Shown here: positions 26,205 to 33,941 of the stretch, in pieces
How positions within the stretch are numbered: the stretch's first letter is position 1
Layout of the letters: each line of letters starts with the position of its first letter
Source: an uncultured Clostridia bacterium
GTDB lineage: Bacteria > Bacillota > Clostridia > Oscillospirales > Ruminococcaceae
Assembly: GCA_947631455.1 (NCBI GenBank)
Contig: CANRLH010000004.1
Coordinates: forward strand, 62,001 to 126,000
DNA: 64,000 nucleotides
Direction of reading: 5' to 3'
Position numbers and translations under genes: made by a program
Notes under the pieces: model-generated
What the model was told of the DNA's origin: nothing
The model's input: the letters and a program-made list of their open reading frames with translations, nothing else
Database searches by the model: none

Positions 26205-26242
26205 AACAAATATCCTGCATATAATACGCATATATGCAGGAT
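26205..26242 (-). terminator. Hairpin after the 98-residue membrane protein gene
   Basis: Perfect 11-bp stem ATCCTGCATAT/ATATGCAGGAT with a 9-base loop and a modest T-rich tail on the minus strand. Confidence 0.65.
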
Positions 26243-26260
26243 GTAATGAATATTTATACA

Positions 26261-26557
26261 TTATTTTCGTTTACGGTTTTTTATTCTTTCATATTCAAGC
26301 TCATCAGGATCGATCCCTGCTGCCCTTAAATCTGCGCTGAGCTTTACACTCAACCTTTTTCTCGCCGTTCGGACGTAAATATCAAGCGATATTGCCGCCG
26401 CTGCGCACAAAACCGCAACTATTATAATAGGTATGCCTGAACCGACAGACATTGCTACAATAGCCAGAATTACTGCCGCAACGTATAGCACCATATAGAT
26501 TATCATCAGCACGCTGAGGCGATTGACTTCCTTAACAGGATCTATTATCTCTTTCAC
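26261..26557 (-). CDS. Small two-span membrane protein, unknown function
   Basis: 98 residues. Two hydrophobic helices (about 16-37 and 42-62) form a hairpin with a short glycine-rich turn, followed by a basic, soluble tail (RTARKRLSVKLS...) that ends in KNRKRK. The ribosome site is GGAGAAAATAA before the ATG. It lies 17 bp after trmB and is probably in its operon. No known domain is recognised. Confidence 0.75.
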   Translation of the reverse strand: MKEIIDPVKEVNRLSVLMIIYMVLYVAAVILAIVAMSVGSGIPIIIVAVLCAAAAISLDIYVRTARKRLSVKLSADLRAAGIDPDELEYERIKNRKRK

Positions 26558-26574
26558 TGTATTTATTTTCTCCT

Positions 26575-27243
26575 TTACAGATATGCTTCAAGTCTGTATA
26601 TTCTACATCCGTCGCTTAAAAAGCGTCGCTCATATTCGGTGAGGATATTGCCCTCAAAATCGCTTGCGTGTAAATCAAAAGTGACGTTTTTTAGCTTAAA
26701 ACCCGATTGCGAAAGCTGCTCTATCGAAAACTCAAAAAAGTGTGCATTATCGGTTTTCTGATGTATCTCAGCACCGTCAGCCATAAGATTTTTATAAATC
26801 TCAAGAAAACTTGTGTGAGTAAGCCTGTGAGAGGCATATCGCTTTTTCGGATATGGACAGGAAAAGTTTAAGTATATCCTGCTGACACTTTTATTCTTAA
26901 GATATCCGGGAAGATACTCAGCAGGTCCGAGCAGAAACTTAAGATTTTTTACGCCCGTCGCCTTCGCTTTTTCTGCGGCATCAACTATTACATTGCTTAT
27001 CTTTTCTACCGCCAAAATATTTATCCCGGGATTTTTCAGCGCTAGCTCTGTTGCAAAGCTGCCTTTGCCGCAGCCTATTTCAAGATACAGCGGATTGTCA
27101 TTTCCGAAAATCTCCCTTATGTCAAGGTAATCGTTCTTTTGCGCAAAGGTCTTGAAATTCCTGTCCTCTGAATACATACTGATTATGACATCCTTGCAGG
27201 CTTCCAGGCGCTTATCAAGGTTCTTTTTTCTTCGCATTCTCAT
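26575..27243 (-). CDS. trmB: tRNA (guanine-N7)-methyltransferase
   Basis: 222 residues, normal length. The start MRMRRKK matches the typical MRxRxK N-terminus. The SAM site is EIGCGKGSF, followed by the family block LNFSCPYPKKRYASHRL (normally NFSDPWPKKRHxKRRL, with Cys-Pro-Tyr here) and the C-terminal TEYERRF. It methylates G46 of tRNA variable loops. It lies 27 bp after the EAL gene and before a small membrane protein. One odd point is the DPWP to CPYP change at the substrate site. Confidence 0.93.
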   Translation of the reverse strand: MRMRRKKNLDKRLEACKDVIISMYSEDRNFKTFAQKNDYLDIREIFGNDNPLYLEIGCGKGSFATELALKNPGINILAVEKISNVIVDAAEKAKATGVKNLKFLLGPAEYLPGYLKNKSVSRIYLNFSCPYPKKRYASHRLTHTSFLEIYKNLMADGAEIHQKTDNAHFFEFSIEQLSQSGFKLKNVTFDLHASDFEGNILTEYERRFLSDGCRIYRLEAYL

Positions 27244-27270
27244 ATATAAATCATCCCAAAACCTACCGCG

Positions 27271-28479
27271 CTATTCCAAAGTCCTTGAAAGTGTTATCGC
27301 AAGAAGATCCTCCGACGACGGGTTATTAACATAATAATTGGTCGTTTCTACTCTTCTGTAAATTCCGTCGTCACCAAGCTGCCGGGTTATGACCGTTCTG
27401 GTAGTCTGACCGTTTTTTATACTTGAAATCTGGTCCTGAAGATCAAAAGTATCCGCAAAAAGCTTCCTGTCATCCGGGTGCATGGTGGAAGCGCCGTGCC
27501 GGACCAGATCAGTATAAACTCCCGTTGACGGGCAGGATTTTGTTGAAAAGTTTTCATAGACCATCATGTAAAAACTGTTTTTGGTAAGATTGCTGATTAT
27601 AATAAGCGGAAATCTCATAAACACGGCGTCAAGCAAAAGCTGAGTTGCACTTGCATGAGACTGAGTGACGAGAATATCCTCCGAATCAGACACATTATCA
27701 CTGCACTCGATAAGCTTTTTAAAATCCTCCTCCGGCATAGGCTTTGCAAAGAGAAAGCCCTGGATAATATCGCATCCGCAGGTGCGGAGAAAGCCAAGCT
27801 GTTCCTTGGTCTCTACCCCCTCCGCGACGGTCTTGAGCTTAAGCCTGTGTGCAAAATCAAAAATGCTCTCTAAAACTATTCTTTCCTTCTCGTTCTCACA
27901 GTTTCCGCTTAAAAGCGATCTGTCTATCTTCAGCACGTTTGCGGGAACATCCTTGACAAAGTTAAGAGATGAAAGGCCGCTGCCGAAATCGTCAATGGCG
28001 GCGTCAAAGCCCGAACCTCTTACATTCTTTACAAATTCTATTACCGTTTCACCGCTATAGGTGAGCGCCGATTCAGTTATCTCAATCTCTATATACTTAT
28101 GTGAAAGACCGTAGCCGTCTACTATCTCACAAATGCGATTTACCGTGTCCGGTTCTTTTGTGTGGATCCTTGAAAAGTTAACCGATACAGTAACGACCTT
28201 TCTGCCGCTGTCGATCTCCTGCCTTAAAAAACGGCAGGTCTTATCAAGCATATACCAGTCAAGATCCACTACCAGCCCGGTTTGCTCCAGCATCGGAACA
28301 AATAACGCCGGGGATATAAAATCACCGCCCGGTGTTATCCACCTCGCTAAAGCCTCAGCACCGACAAGCCTTCCGTTGACGGCATCATACTTGGGCTGAT
28401 AAAACACCTTGATATCATTATTTTTGATAGCTTTTACGATAAGCTCATCAATGTTTTCTACGCAGACTTCAAAACTCAT
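27271..28479 (-). CDS. EAL-domain cyclic-di-GMP phosphodiesterase with C-terminal PAS-like domain
   Basis: 402 residues, soluble. Residues 10-255 are an EAL domain with the catalytic set intact: E42 (EALAR), N101, E133, the DDFGSG loop (D163, D164), K184, E220 in VAEGVE and Q240, so it should hydrolyse c-di-GMP to pGpG. Residues about 275-400 look like a PAS-type fold (MVYENFSTKSC, HPDDRKLFADTF, RRVETTNYYV), an unusual C-terminal position for a sensor. No GGDEF domain is present. The AAAGGATC ribosome site is close to the ATG. Confidence 0.88.
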   Translation of the reverse strand: MSFEVCVENIDELIVKAIKNNDIKVFYQPKYDAVNGRLVGAEALARWITPGGDFISPALFVPMLEQTGLVVDLDWYMLDKTCRFLRQEIDSGRKVVTVSVNFSRIHTKEPDTVNRICEIVDGYGLSHKYIEIEITESALTYSGETVIEFVKNVRGSGFDAAIDDFGSGLSSLNFVKDVPANVLKIDRSLLSGNCENEKERIVLESIFDFAHRLKLKTVAEGVETKEQLGFLRTCGCDIIQGFLFAKPMPEEDFKKLIECSDNVSDSEDILVTQSHASATQLLLDAVFMRFPLIIISNLTKNSFYMMVYENFSTKSCPSTGVYTDLVRHGASTMHPDDRKLFADTFDLQDQISSIKNGQTTRTVITRQLGDDGIYRRVETTNYYVNNPSSEDLLAITLSRTLE

Positions 28480-28529
28480 GATCCTTTACCCGCTGCCTTT
28501 AGCAGCATTTCCCCTGTTTATAAGTATTA

Positions 28530-29009
28530 TTATAAATATATATCCAAGTCACTGTCGCCTTTTTCAAAAGCGTTATCTACGGGATCCTTTGCTATATCTT
28601 CTTCGGTTCTCTTAATCTCCTTAAGCTTCTCCTCCTGATATTCAAGCTGTGACTTTTCAGAAAGCCCTTGCTCTTTATCCTGTGAAGGCGCTGCATCCGA
28701 AAGCTTATTGCGTTTGCGTTTAACTGCGCTTAAAATTACAAAAACTATTATTCCGATGCACAGCACGATCTCTTCTATTTCCAGAATAAAAATAAGCGTT
28801 CTGCTTGAGGAGAATCCGGGCATCTGTGTTATCAACGTGGACGCAGTGGCCGCTGCCATAAGAAGATAGTGTATTCCGCCTTTTCTGTAAAACTGTATAA
28901 AAAACACCGCTACCGCAGCCACTACAAATATAATATGGGCAAGCAGAGGAAACGGAGTGTATACATTTTGCAAGGTTTCCTGAACCGGCTCGGTTACTTG
29001 GGTAAACAA
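28530..29009 (-). CDS. Three-span membrane protein with charged cytoplasmic tail
   Basis: 159 residues from TTG 29009, chosen because GAAAGGACGATATA precedes it; the frame is open 21 codons further but those include the ribosome site itself. Three hydrophobic helices (about 26-45, 49-63 and 77-97) are followed by a highly charged tail of about 55 residues rich in Glu and Lys, likely helical or coiled coil. No domain is recognised. It precedes the EAL gene by 50 bp on the same strand, so the two could form a membrane signalling unit, which is inference. Confidence 0.7.
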   Translation of the reverse strand: MFTQVTEPVQETLQNVYTPFPLLAHIIFVVAAVAVFFIQFYRKGGIHYLLMAAATASTLITQMPGFSSSRTLIFILEIEEIVLCIGIIVFVILSAVKRKRNKLSDAAPSQDKEQGLSEKSQLEYQEEKLKEIKRTEEDIAKDPVDNAFEKGDSDLDIYL

Positions 29010-29043
29010 ATATATCGTCCTTTCTGATTTAAACTTATATTTA

Positions 29044-29072
29044 AGTATATCACAATACATCATAAAAAGCAA
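29044..29072 (-). promoter_or_regulatory. Promoter of the membrane protein/EAL/trmB run
   Basis: On the minus strand, TTGCTT (29067-29072), 17 bp, TATACT (29044-29049), about 35 bp before the TTG start. Confidence 0.65.
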
Positions 29073-29222
29073 GATTTTGCTATATTTCTTTTTTCAAAAG
29101 ACTAATATCCCGACAATAATATAAATCACCTAAAAATCCGATATAATTAAACCACATACTCTTTTCACATTTCTTATCTGATAAACATAATATACTGTAA
29201 GCTAAGAAAATGAGGTGACATT

Positions 29223-31058
29223 ATGTGCGCTATTGCCGGTGCAATAAATCAAAGCGATTTATTTTACAATGATCCGAGGGTTGCTGTCGAGATAAGAAAC
29301 TGTCTTAAGCACCGAGGTCCGGATCAGGACGGAATTTACATAAAGGACGAGGCTGTGCTTATTCATACGCGGCTTGCAATAATTGATGTCGAAAACGGGA
29401 TACAGCCCATGATTGCAGAACACGGCGGCGAGGAGTACGTTATAGTATATAACGGCGAGCTTTATAACACTGATGAAATCAAGTCGCAGCTTATAAGCCT
29501 TGGCCACGAATTTAAAACTCACGCCGATACCGAGGTCGTTCTGAAAGCGTTCATTCAGTGGCGCGAGGACGCTTTAAAGCGCTTCAACGGAATCTTTGGC
29601 TTTGCCATTTGGGAGGCTAACAAAAAAAGTCTTTTTATCGCACGTGATAAATTAGGCGTGAAGCCATTGTTTTACGGGCTTTTCGGGGATAAGCTATTAT
29701 TCGCAAGCGAGATAAAAGGCATTCTGTGTAACCCGATCGCAAAGCCGAGAGTAAACACTTCAGGCATTGCAGAAATTATGCTGATAGGTCCGGGAAGAAC
29801 AAGCGGTTTCGGAGTTTTTGAAAATATATACGAGCTTAAACCCGGTGAATGTGGGTATTTTAAAGACGGCAGACTGAAGACTCATATGTATTTTGAGCTT
29901 TCGGAGCAAGAAAACAATGAGAGCTTTGACGAAGCCTTGGAACACACAAAATTCCTTGTTACCGACGCCATAAAGCGACAGATGGTATCTGATGTGGGTA
30001 TAGGCACATTTCTTTCCGGCGGACTTGATTCAAGCGGAATATCCTCAATAGTATCAGGCATTCTTAAGGAAAACGGAGAGCAGCTTAAAACCTTTTCCGT
30101 TAACTATCTTGACAACGACAAATACTTTAAGAAAAATAAATTTCAGCCAAACAGCGATAACGAATTTATTAAGATAATGCGCGACTATCTTGACAGTGAC
30201 CACCGAGTGATAACCGTCGATACGCCCGAGCTTGTTGAGACAAACTACCGCGCCGTGGATTCAAGAGACCTTCCCGGAATGGTCGACGTCGACTCCTCCT
30301 TAATGCTGTTTTGCGAAAAGGTCAAGGAGGATCGCTCTGTTGTGCTTTCAGGCGAGTGCGCGGACGAACTGTTCGGAGGTTATCCGTGGTACAGAGATAA
30401 GGAAATAAGAATGATCGACGGCTTTCCATGGTCACAGACGACCGCTTTAAGAGCCTCTCTTTTAAACGACAGAATAAAATCCAGAATAAACCCGCAGGCG
30501 TTTGTTTACCAGAAGTATAAGGATACCATAAGCAAAGTGAGCGGAGAGTTCGATAAAACCGAAACCGACAAGCGAATGAGAGAAATGTATCTGTTAAACG
30601 TGTACTGGTTTATGCAAAATCTGCTTGAGCGAAAGGACAGAATGAGCATGAGCTGCGGACTTGAGGTGAGAGTTCCGTTTTGCGATTACAGAATTGCGGA
30701 GTATATGTATAACGTGCCTTGGGAATACAAAGACTACAAGGGCAGAGAAAAAGGCCTTTTGAGAAAAGCGCTTGAAGATGTTCTTCCAAAAGAAATAGTT
30801 TGGCGAAAGAAAAGTCCTTATCCTAAAACACACAACCCCAGCTATACTAAAGCGATAGATAAGGAGTTTAAGAAAATGGCTGAGGATAAAAACTCTCCGA
30901 TTTTTGAAATACTGAAGCAATCCGAGGTCAAAAAGCTTGTCGACACAACCGACACAGTTTACTGGTACGGTCAGCTTATGGCAACGCCGCAGACAAAAGC
31001 GTATCTTTTGCAGGTGAATTACTGGATAAAGAAAAAGAACGTAATATTCGTAGATTGA
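29223..31058 (+). CDS. asnB: Asparagine synthase (glutamine-hydrolysing)
   Basis: 611 residues. Cys2 (MCAIAG) is the Ntn glutaminase nucleophile, with RLAIID and YNGELYN in the glutaminase half (1-205). The synthetase half has the PP-loop FLSGGLDSS, SGECADELFGGYP and the ERKDRMSM and EVRVPFCD blocks. It makes asparagine from aspartate, ATP and glutamine in the cytosol. AsnB-like proteins also amidate peptidoglycan or peptides, but the length and full synthetase motifs favour asparagine synthesis. ATG follows TGAGGTGACATT. Confidence 0.95.
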   Translation: MCAIAGAINQSDLFYNDPRVAVEIRNCLKHRGPDQDGIYIKDEAVLIHTRLAIIDVENGIQPMIAEHGGEEYVIVYNGELYNTDEIKSQLISLGHEFKTHADTEVVLKAFIQWREDALKRFNGIFGFAIWEANKKSLFIARDKLGVKPLFYGLFGDKLLFASEIKGILCNPIAKPRVNTSGIAEIMLIGPGRTSGFGVFENIYELKPGECGYFKDGRLKTHMYFELSEQENNESFDEALEHTKFLVTDAIKRQMVSDVGIGTFLSGGLDSSGISSIVSGILKENGEQLKTFSVNYLDNDKYFKKNKFQPNSDNEFIKIMRDYLDSDHRVITVDTPELVETNYRAVDSRDLPGMVDVDSSLMLFCEKVKEDRSVVLSGECADELFGGYPWYRDKEIRMIDGFPWSQTTALRASLLNDRIKSRINPQAFVYQKYKDTISKVSGEFDKTETDKRMREMYLLNVYWFMQNLLERKDRMSMSCGLEVRVPFCDYRIAEYMYNVPWEYKDYKGREKGLLRKALEDVLPKEIVWRKKSPYPKTHNPSYTKAIDKEFKKMAEDKNSPIFEILKQSEVKKLVDTTDTVYWYGQLMATPQTKAYLLQVNYWIKKKNVIFVD

Positions 31059-31083
31059 CTTTTTTATATCGGTCTGATAAAAT
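31055..31083 (+). promoter_or_regulatory. Promoter of the Thr/Gln-rich membrane protein gene
   Basis: TTGACT (31055-31060), 17 bp, TAAAAT (31078-31083). The -35 overlaps the asnB stop codon. Confidence 0.75.
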
Positions 31084-31122
31084 ATATTCAGTACACAATA
31101 TATTCTGAAAGGACTGATAGCT

Positions 31123-31806
31123 ATTAAAAAATTGTTATGCCTGGTCATTTGCCTTATTACTTCCGGATTTTGTCTCACATTCTTTGTAAATGCCGAGGAC
31201 GAAGCGCTCACAGACACGGTGACGCAGGAGCAGATGACCGAGAACGATCCTGCTCAAACTGAGCCTGTGCAAGAAACGACCTCACAAATCCAGACGATCA
31301 CCGAGGCGCCTACCGCTCAACCGACTTCACAAACCTCTAGTCAGACCACTACGTCAGCAAAGTCAACATCAAAAGATTCCCAAACGCCTACCGAGGCTTA
31401 TGCTCCGGATGTAACATACGCTCCTGATGTTGCTGAGATGACAAACGCTCCCTATGAAACCGAATATCAGGCTCAGGATCAAACGCAGAATTATGAGACC
31501 GAGACTACTGAGAGCAAAAAGGCAAAGGAAACGACCTCAACGCCGGCTTATATGAAGCTTTTATTTCCGATAATGGCGATGATAGCAATTGTTCTTGCTG
31601 CGGCAATAATAATAGTAGTTATTTGGATAAAACGCAAGGGCAGGGCGGCAAATCTGCAAGGCGACAAAGATGACGATTCAGAAGAGGGCGTTTATGACGA
31701 CGACGGGAACTTCTATCCAGGATATTACGACGAAAACGGCGCCTTTATAGAAACGCGTGACGGTTACTATAACTCAAAGGGAAAATTCATAAAGTACGAT
31801 AAATAA
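31123..31806 (+). CDS. Secreted-stalk, single-span membrane protein; probable ATT start
   Basis: About 227 residues. GAAAGGA (31107-31113) is 9 bases before an ATT codon at 31123 that would give a classic IKKLLCLVICL signal peptide. The first conventional start, TTG at 31132, is 18 bases from the ribosome site and loses the lysines, so ATT is preferred. A Thr/Gln/Ser-rich stalk (about 28-145, many TT, PT and TE pairs) is followed by a membrane span (about 147-170), a basic stop-transfer and a cytoplasmic tail with three Y-[DN]-x-x-G-x-F units (VYDDDGNF, YYDENGAF, YYNSKGKF). The function is unknown. It is monocistronic. Confidence 0.7.
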   Translation: MKKLLCLVICLITSGFCLTFFVNAEDEALTDTVTQEQMTENDPAQTEPVQETTSQIQTITEAPTAQPTSQTSSQTTTSAKSTSKDSQTPTEAYAPDVTYAPDVAEMTNAPYETEYQAQDQTQNYETETTESKKAKETTSTPAYMKLLFPIMAMIAIVLAAAIIIVVIWIKRKGRAANLQGDKDDDSEEGVYDDDGNFYPGYYDENGAFIETRDGYYNSKGKFIKYDK

Positions 31807-31808
31807 AC

Positions 31809-31836
31809 AAAGCCCCGACTATCGCAGTCGGGGCTT
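31809..31836. terminator. Hairpin between converging genes
   Basis: Perfect 12-bp stem AAAGCCCCGACT/AGTCGGGGCTTT with a 5-base loop. It serves the plus-strand membrane protein and probably the MATE gene. Confidence 0.8.
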
Positions 31837-31872
31837 TAAGTATGTTGATGAATCTTTCCGTATACCTTTAAA

Positions 31873-33252
31873 TCAGTCTGCAAGCGGTTTTATTACATTT
31901 TTGTATATTCTTGAAAAGAATATCACGCAAAGAATAAGCGACATAACTTCCGCTATCGGGAAAGACATCCATATTACGTTTATTGAACCGAACACGCTGG
32001 CAAGTATATATGCAGCAGGTATGAGTATCAAAAGCTGTCGGCAAATGGATATTATCATCGAGTATATTCCGTGGCCGAGCGCCTGGATAGTGGATATGAT
32101 TATTATGCAAAATCCCGCAAACAAAAACGACGGCGCTATTTCACGAAACGCTATTGAGCCCATCTTTATCATCTCAGGATCGTCAGTGAACATTCTCAAA
32201 AACAGAGAAGGCACGATCTCAAACAGCGAAAATCCCACGACCATAACCGAAACCGCAATTATCATTCCCAGCTTCATTGTGGACATTATGCGCTTTTTGT
32301 GATTTGCCCCGTAATTATACGCGATAATAGGTACCATGCCGTTATTCATTCCGAATATCGGCATGAATATAAACGATTGTACTTTAAAGTAAACGCCAAG
32401 AACATTTACGCCGTTTTTTGCGACATTCTCAGGGAACATATAACAGATTTTATTTAACGTAAGCGTCATTACAGAGGTTATCGACTGCATTATTATTGCG
32501 GGAACACCCACTGAGTATATCTTCTTTATAATCCTTCCGGAAGGTCTGAATCCCTTAAGCGAAATGTTTATCTCCTTATTAAACTTTAAGTTAAACACTA
32601 ATCCCATAAACGCCGCTGCTATCTGTCCAATAACCGTTGCTATTGCCGCTCCCATAGCGTCAAGCTTCGGAAAACCGAAATATCCGAATATGAGTATCGG
32701 GTCAAGGATCAGATTTATTATCGCTCCGGTACCCTGCATTATCATACTGTAAATCGTTTTTCCCGTAGACTGCAGCAGCCGCTCAAATGTTATCTGGAAA
32801 AACAGACCGAATGAAAATATCGTGACCACCGACAAATAATCAGTTCCGTAATCTTGTATCGTCTTTGTCGGCGTTTGAAAGCTGTAAAACATTTTTACTG
32901 CAAAAAGTCCGAACAAAAGCGCCAAAACCCAGGAAAGCACAGTTAAAAACAATGCGTTTGTCGCCGTCTTGTTAGCCTCTGAAAACTTTTTCATTCCAAG
33001 GTTTTTGGATAAATACGCGTTTATTCCGACACCTGTTCCCGCTGCTATCGCTATCATAAACGTCTGTACCGGAAACGCCAGCGAAACGGCAGCAAGCGCG
33101 TGTTGCTCTTCATCGACCCTCGCGACAAAAATACTGTCCACAATATTGTACAGCGCCTGAACGAGCATTGAAATTATCATCGGCAACGACATTGTGATAA
33201 GCAGCTTGTTTGTGGGCATTGTACCCATTTTGTTTTCTTTTATTTCTTCCAT
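31873..33252 (-). CDS. MATE family efflux transporter
   Basis: 459 residues with 12 hydrophobic helices and the internal two-fold repeat of MATE proteins (LLITMSLPMIISMLVQALYNIVDSIFVAR near the start; PAIIMQSITSVMTLTLNKI at the start of the second half). It exports cationic compounds using sodium or proton gradients across the membrane. The N-terminus (MEEIKENKMGTMPTNK) is the common Firmicute form. It is a single gene. The substrate cannot be told. Confidence 0.94.
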   Translation of the reverse strand: MEEIKENKMGTMPTNKLLITMSLPMIISMLVQALYNIVDSIFVARVDEEQHALAAVSLAFPVQTFMIAIAAGTGVGINAYLSKNLGMKKFSEANKTATNALFLTVLSWVLALLFGLFAVKMFYSFQTPTKTIQDYGTDYLSVVTIFSFGLFFQITFERLLQSTGKTIYSMIMQGTGAIINLILDPILIFGYFGFPKLDAMGAAIATVIGQIAAAFMGLVFNLKFNKEINISLKGFRPSGRIIKKIYSVGVPAIIMQSITSVMTLTLNKICYMFPENVAKNGVNVLGVYFKVQSFIFMPIFGMNNGMVPIIAYNYGANHKKRIMSTMKLGMIIAVSVMVVGFSLFEIVPSLFLRMFTDDPEMIKMGSIAFREIAPSFLFAGFCIIIISTIQALGHGIYSMIISICRQLLILIPAAYILASVFGSINVIWMSFPIAEVMSLILCVIFFSRIYKNVIKPLAD

Positions 33253-33308
33253 TCTTTTTATGTCCTTTCATATCTCTTTCATAAATCCTCTTAACACACA
33301 CAAGTGTA

Positions 33309-33337
33309 ATTATACCACTTTTTTGTCGATTTTGAAA
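33309..33337 (-). promoter_or_regulatory. Promoter of the MATE gene
   Basis: On the minus strand, TTTCAA (33332-33337), 17 bp, TATAAT (33309-33314). Confidence 0.65.
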
Positions 33338-33404
33338 GGCATAAAACAGAGAAAAACTAAAAACAAAATAAGATGTTTTTTGGCGTATTATACAAAATGA
33401 TCTC

Positions 33405-33941
33405 TCAGAGTTTTAATAAATCCTTTGCCTTTAATATTGCAAGCTGCGTTTTTGCATCCGGTATCTCATCATTTATAACCATTTCATACGCCTTGTCAAA
33501 TGGGATCTTAACAACATCTATAAACTCACCCTCGTCAAGGTGATTATCTGCGAATGTAAGATCTGTCGCCAAAAACATATATATTATCTCAGTGTCATAA
33601 GCAACCGTCGGGTAAAGCTTGCCAAGACTTATAATTTTACCCGGCACAGCGCCTATTTCTTCCTTTAACTCTCTGGTTCCGCAGGCAATAGGTTCTTCTC
33701 CCTCTTCACGTTTTCCTGCCGGGATCTCCAAAAGTACAGTCTTATACGGATAGCGAAACTGCTTAACAAAATAAACATCTCCGTTGCTATCAATCGGAAG
33801 CACACACACACCTCCCGAATGATGCACCAGTTCCCTTATTGCTTTCTCCCCGTTTTCAAGCTGAGCCACTTCCCTTGTGACCCTTATGATTTTTCCGTTG
33901 TAGATCTCCTCAACCGACAGAGTCTTTTCATCTAAGTGCAT
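33405..33941 (-). CDS. NUDIX hydrolase, ADP-ribose pyrophosphatase type
   Basis: 178 residues from ATG 33941, directly after AGGAGGAAAAGAAA; that ribosome site lies inside the end of the YfhO gene, so the two overlap by 10 bp. The full Nudix box is visible: G-x5-E-x7-REL-x-EE-x-G (GKREEGEEPIACGTRELKEEIG). The domain order and the ALxNG-like N-terminus match ADP-ribose pyrophosphatases, which cleave ADP-ribose to AMP and ribose phosphate. The link to the YfhO protein is probably only operon organisation. Confidence 0.93.
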   Translation of the reverse strand: MHLDEKTLSVEEIYNGKIIRVTREVAQLENGEKAIRELVHHSGGVCVLPIDSNGDVYFVKQFRYPYKTVLLEIPAGKREEGEEPIACGTRELKEEIGAVPGKIISLGKLYPTVAYDTEIIYMFLATDLTFADNHLDEGEFIDVVKIPFDKAYEMVINDEIPDAKTQLAILKAKDLLKL

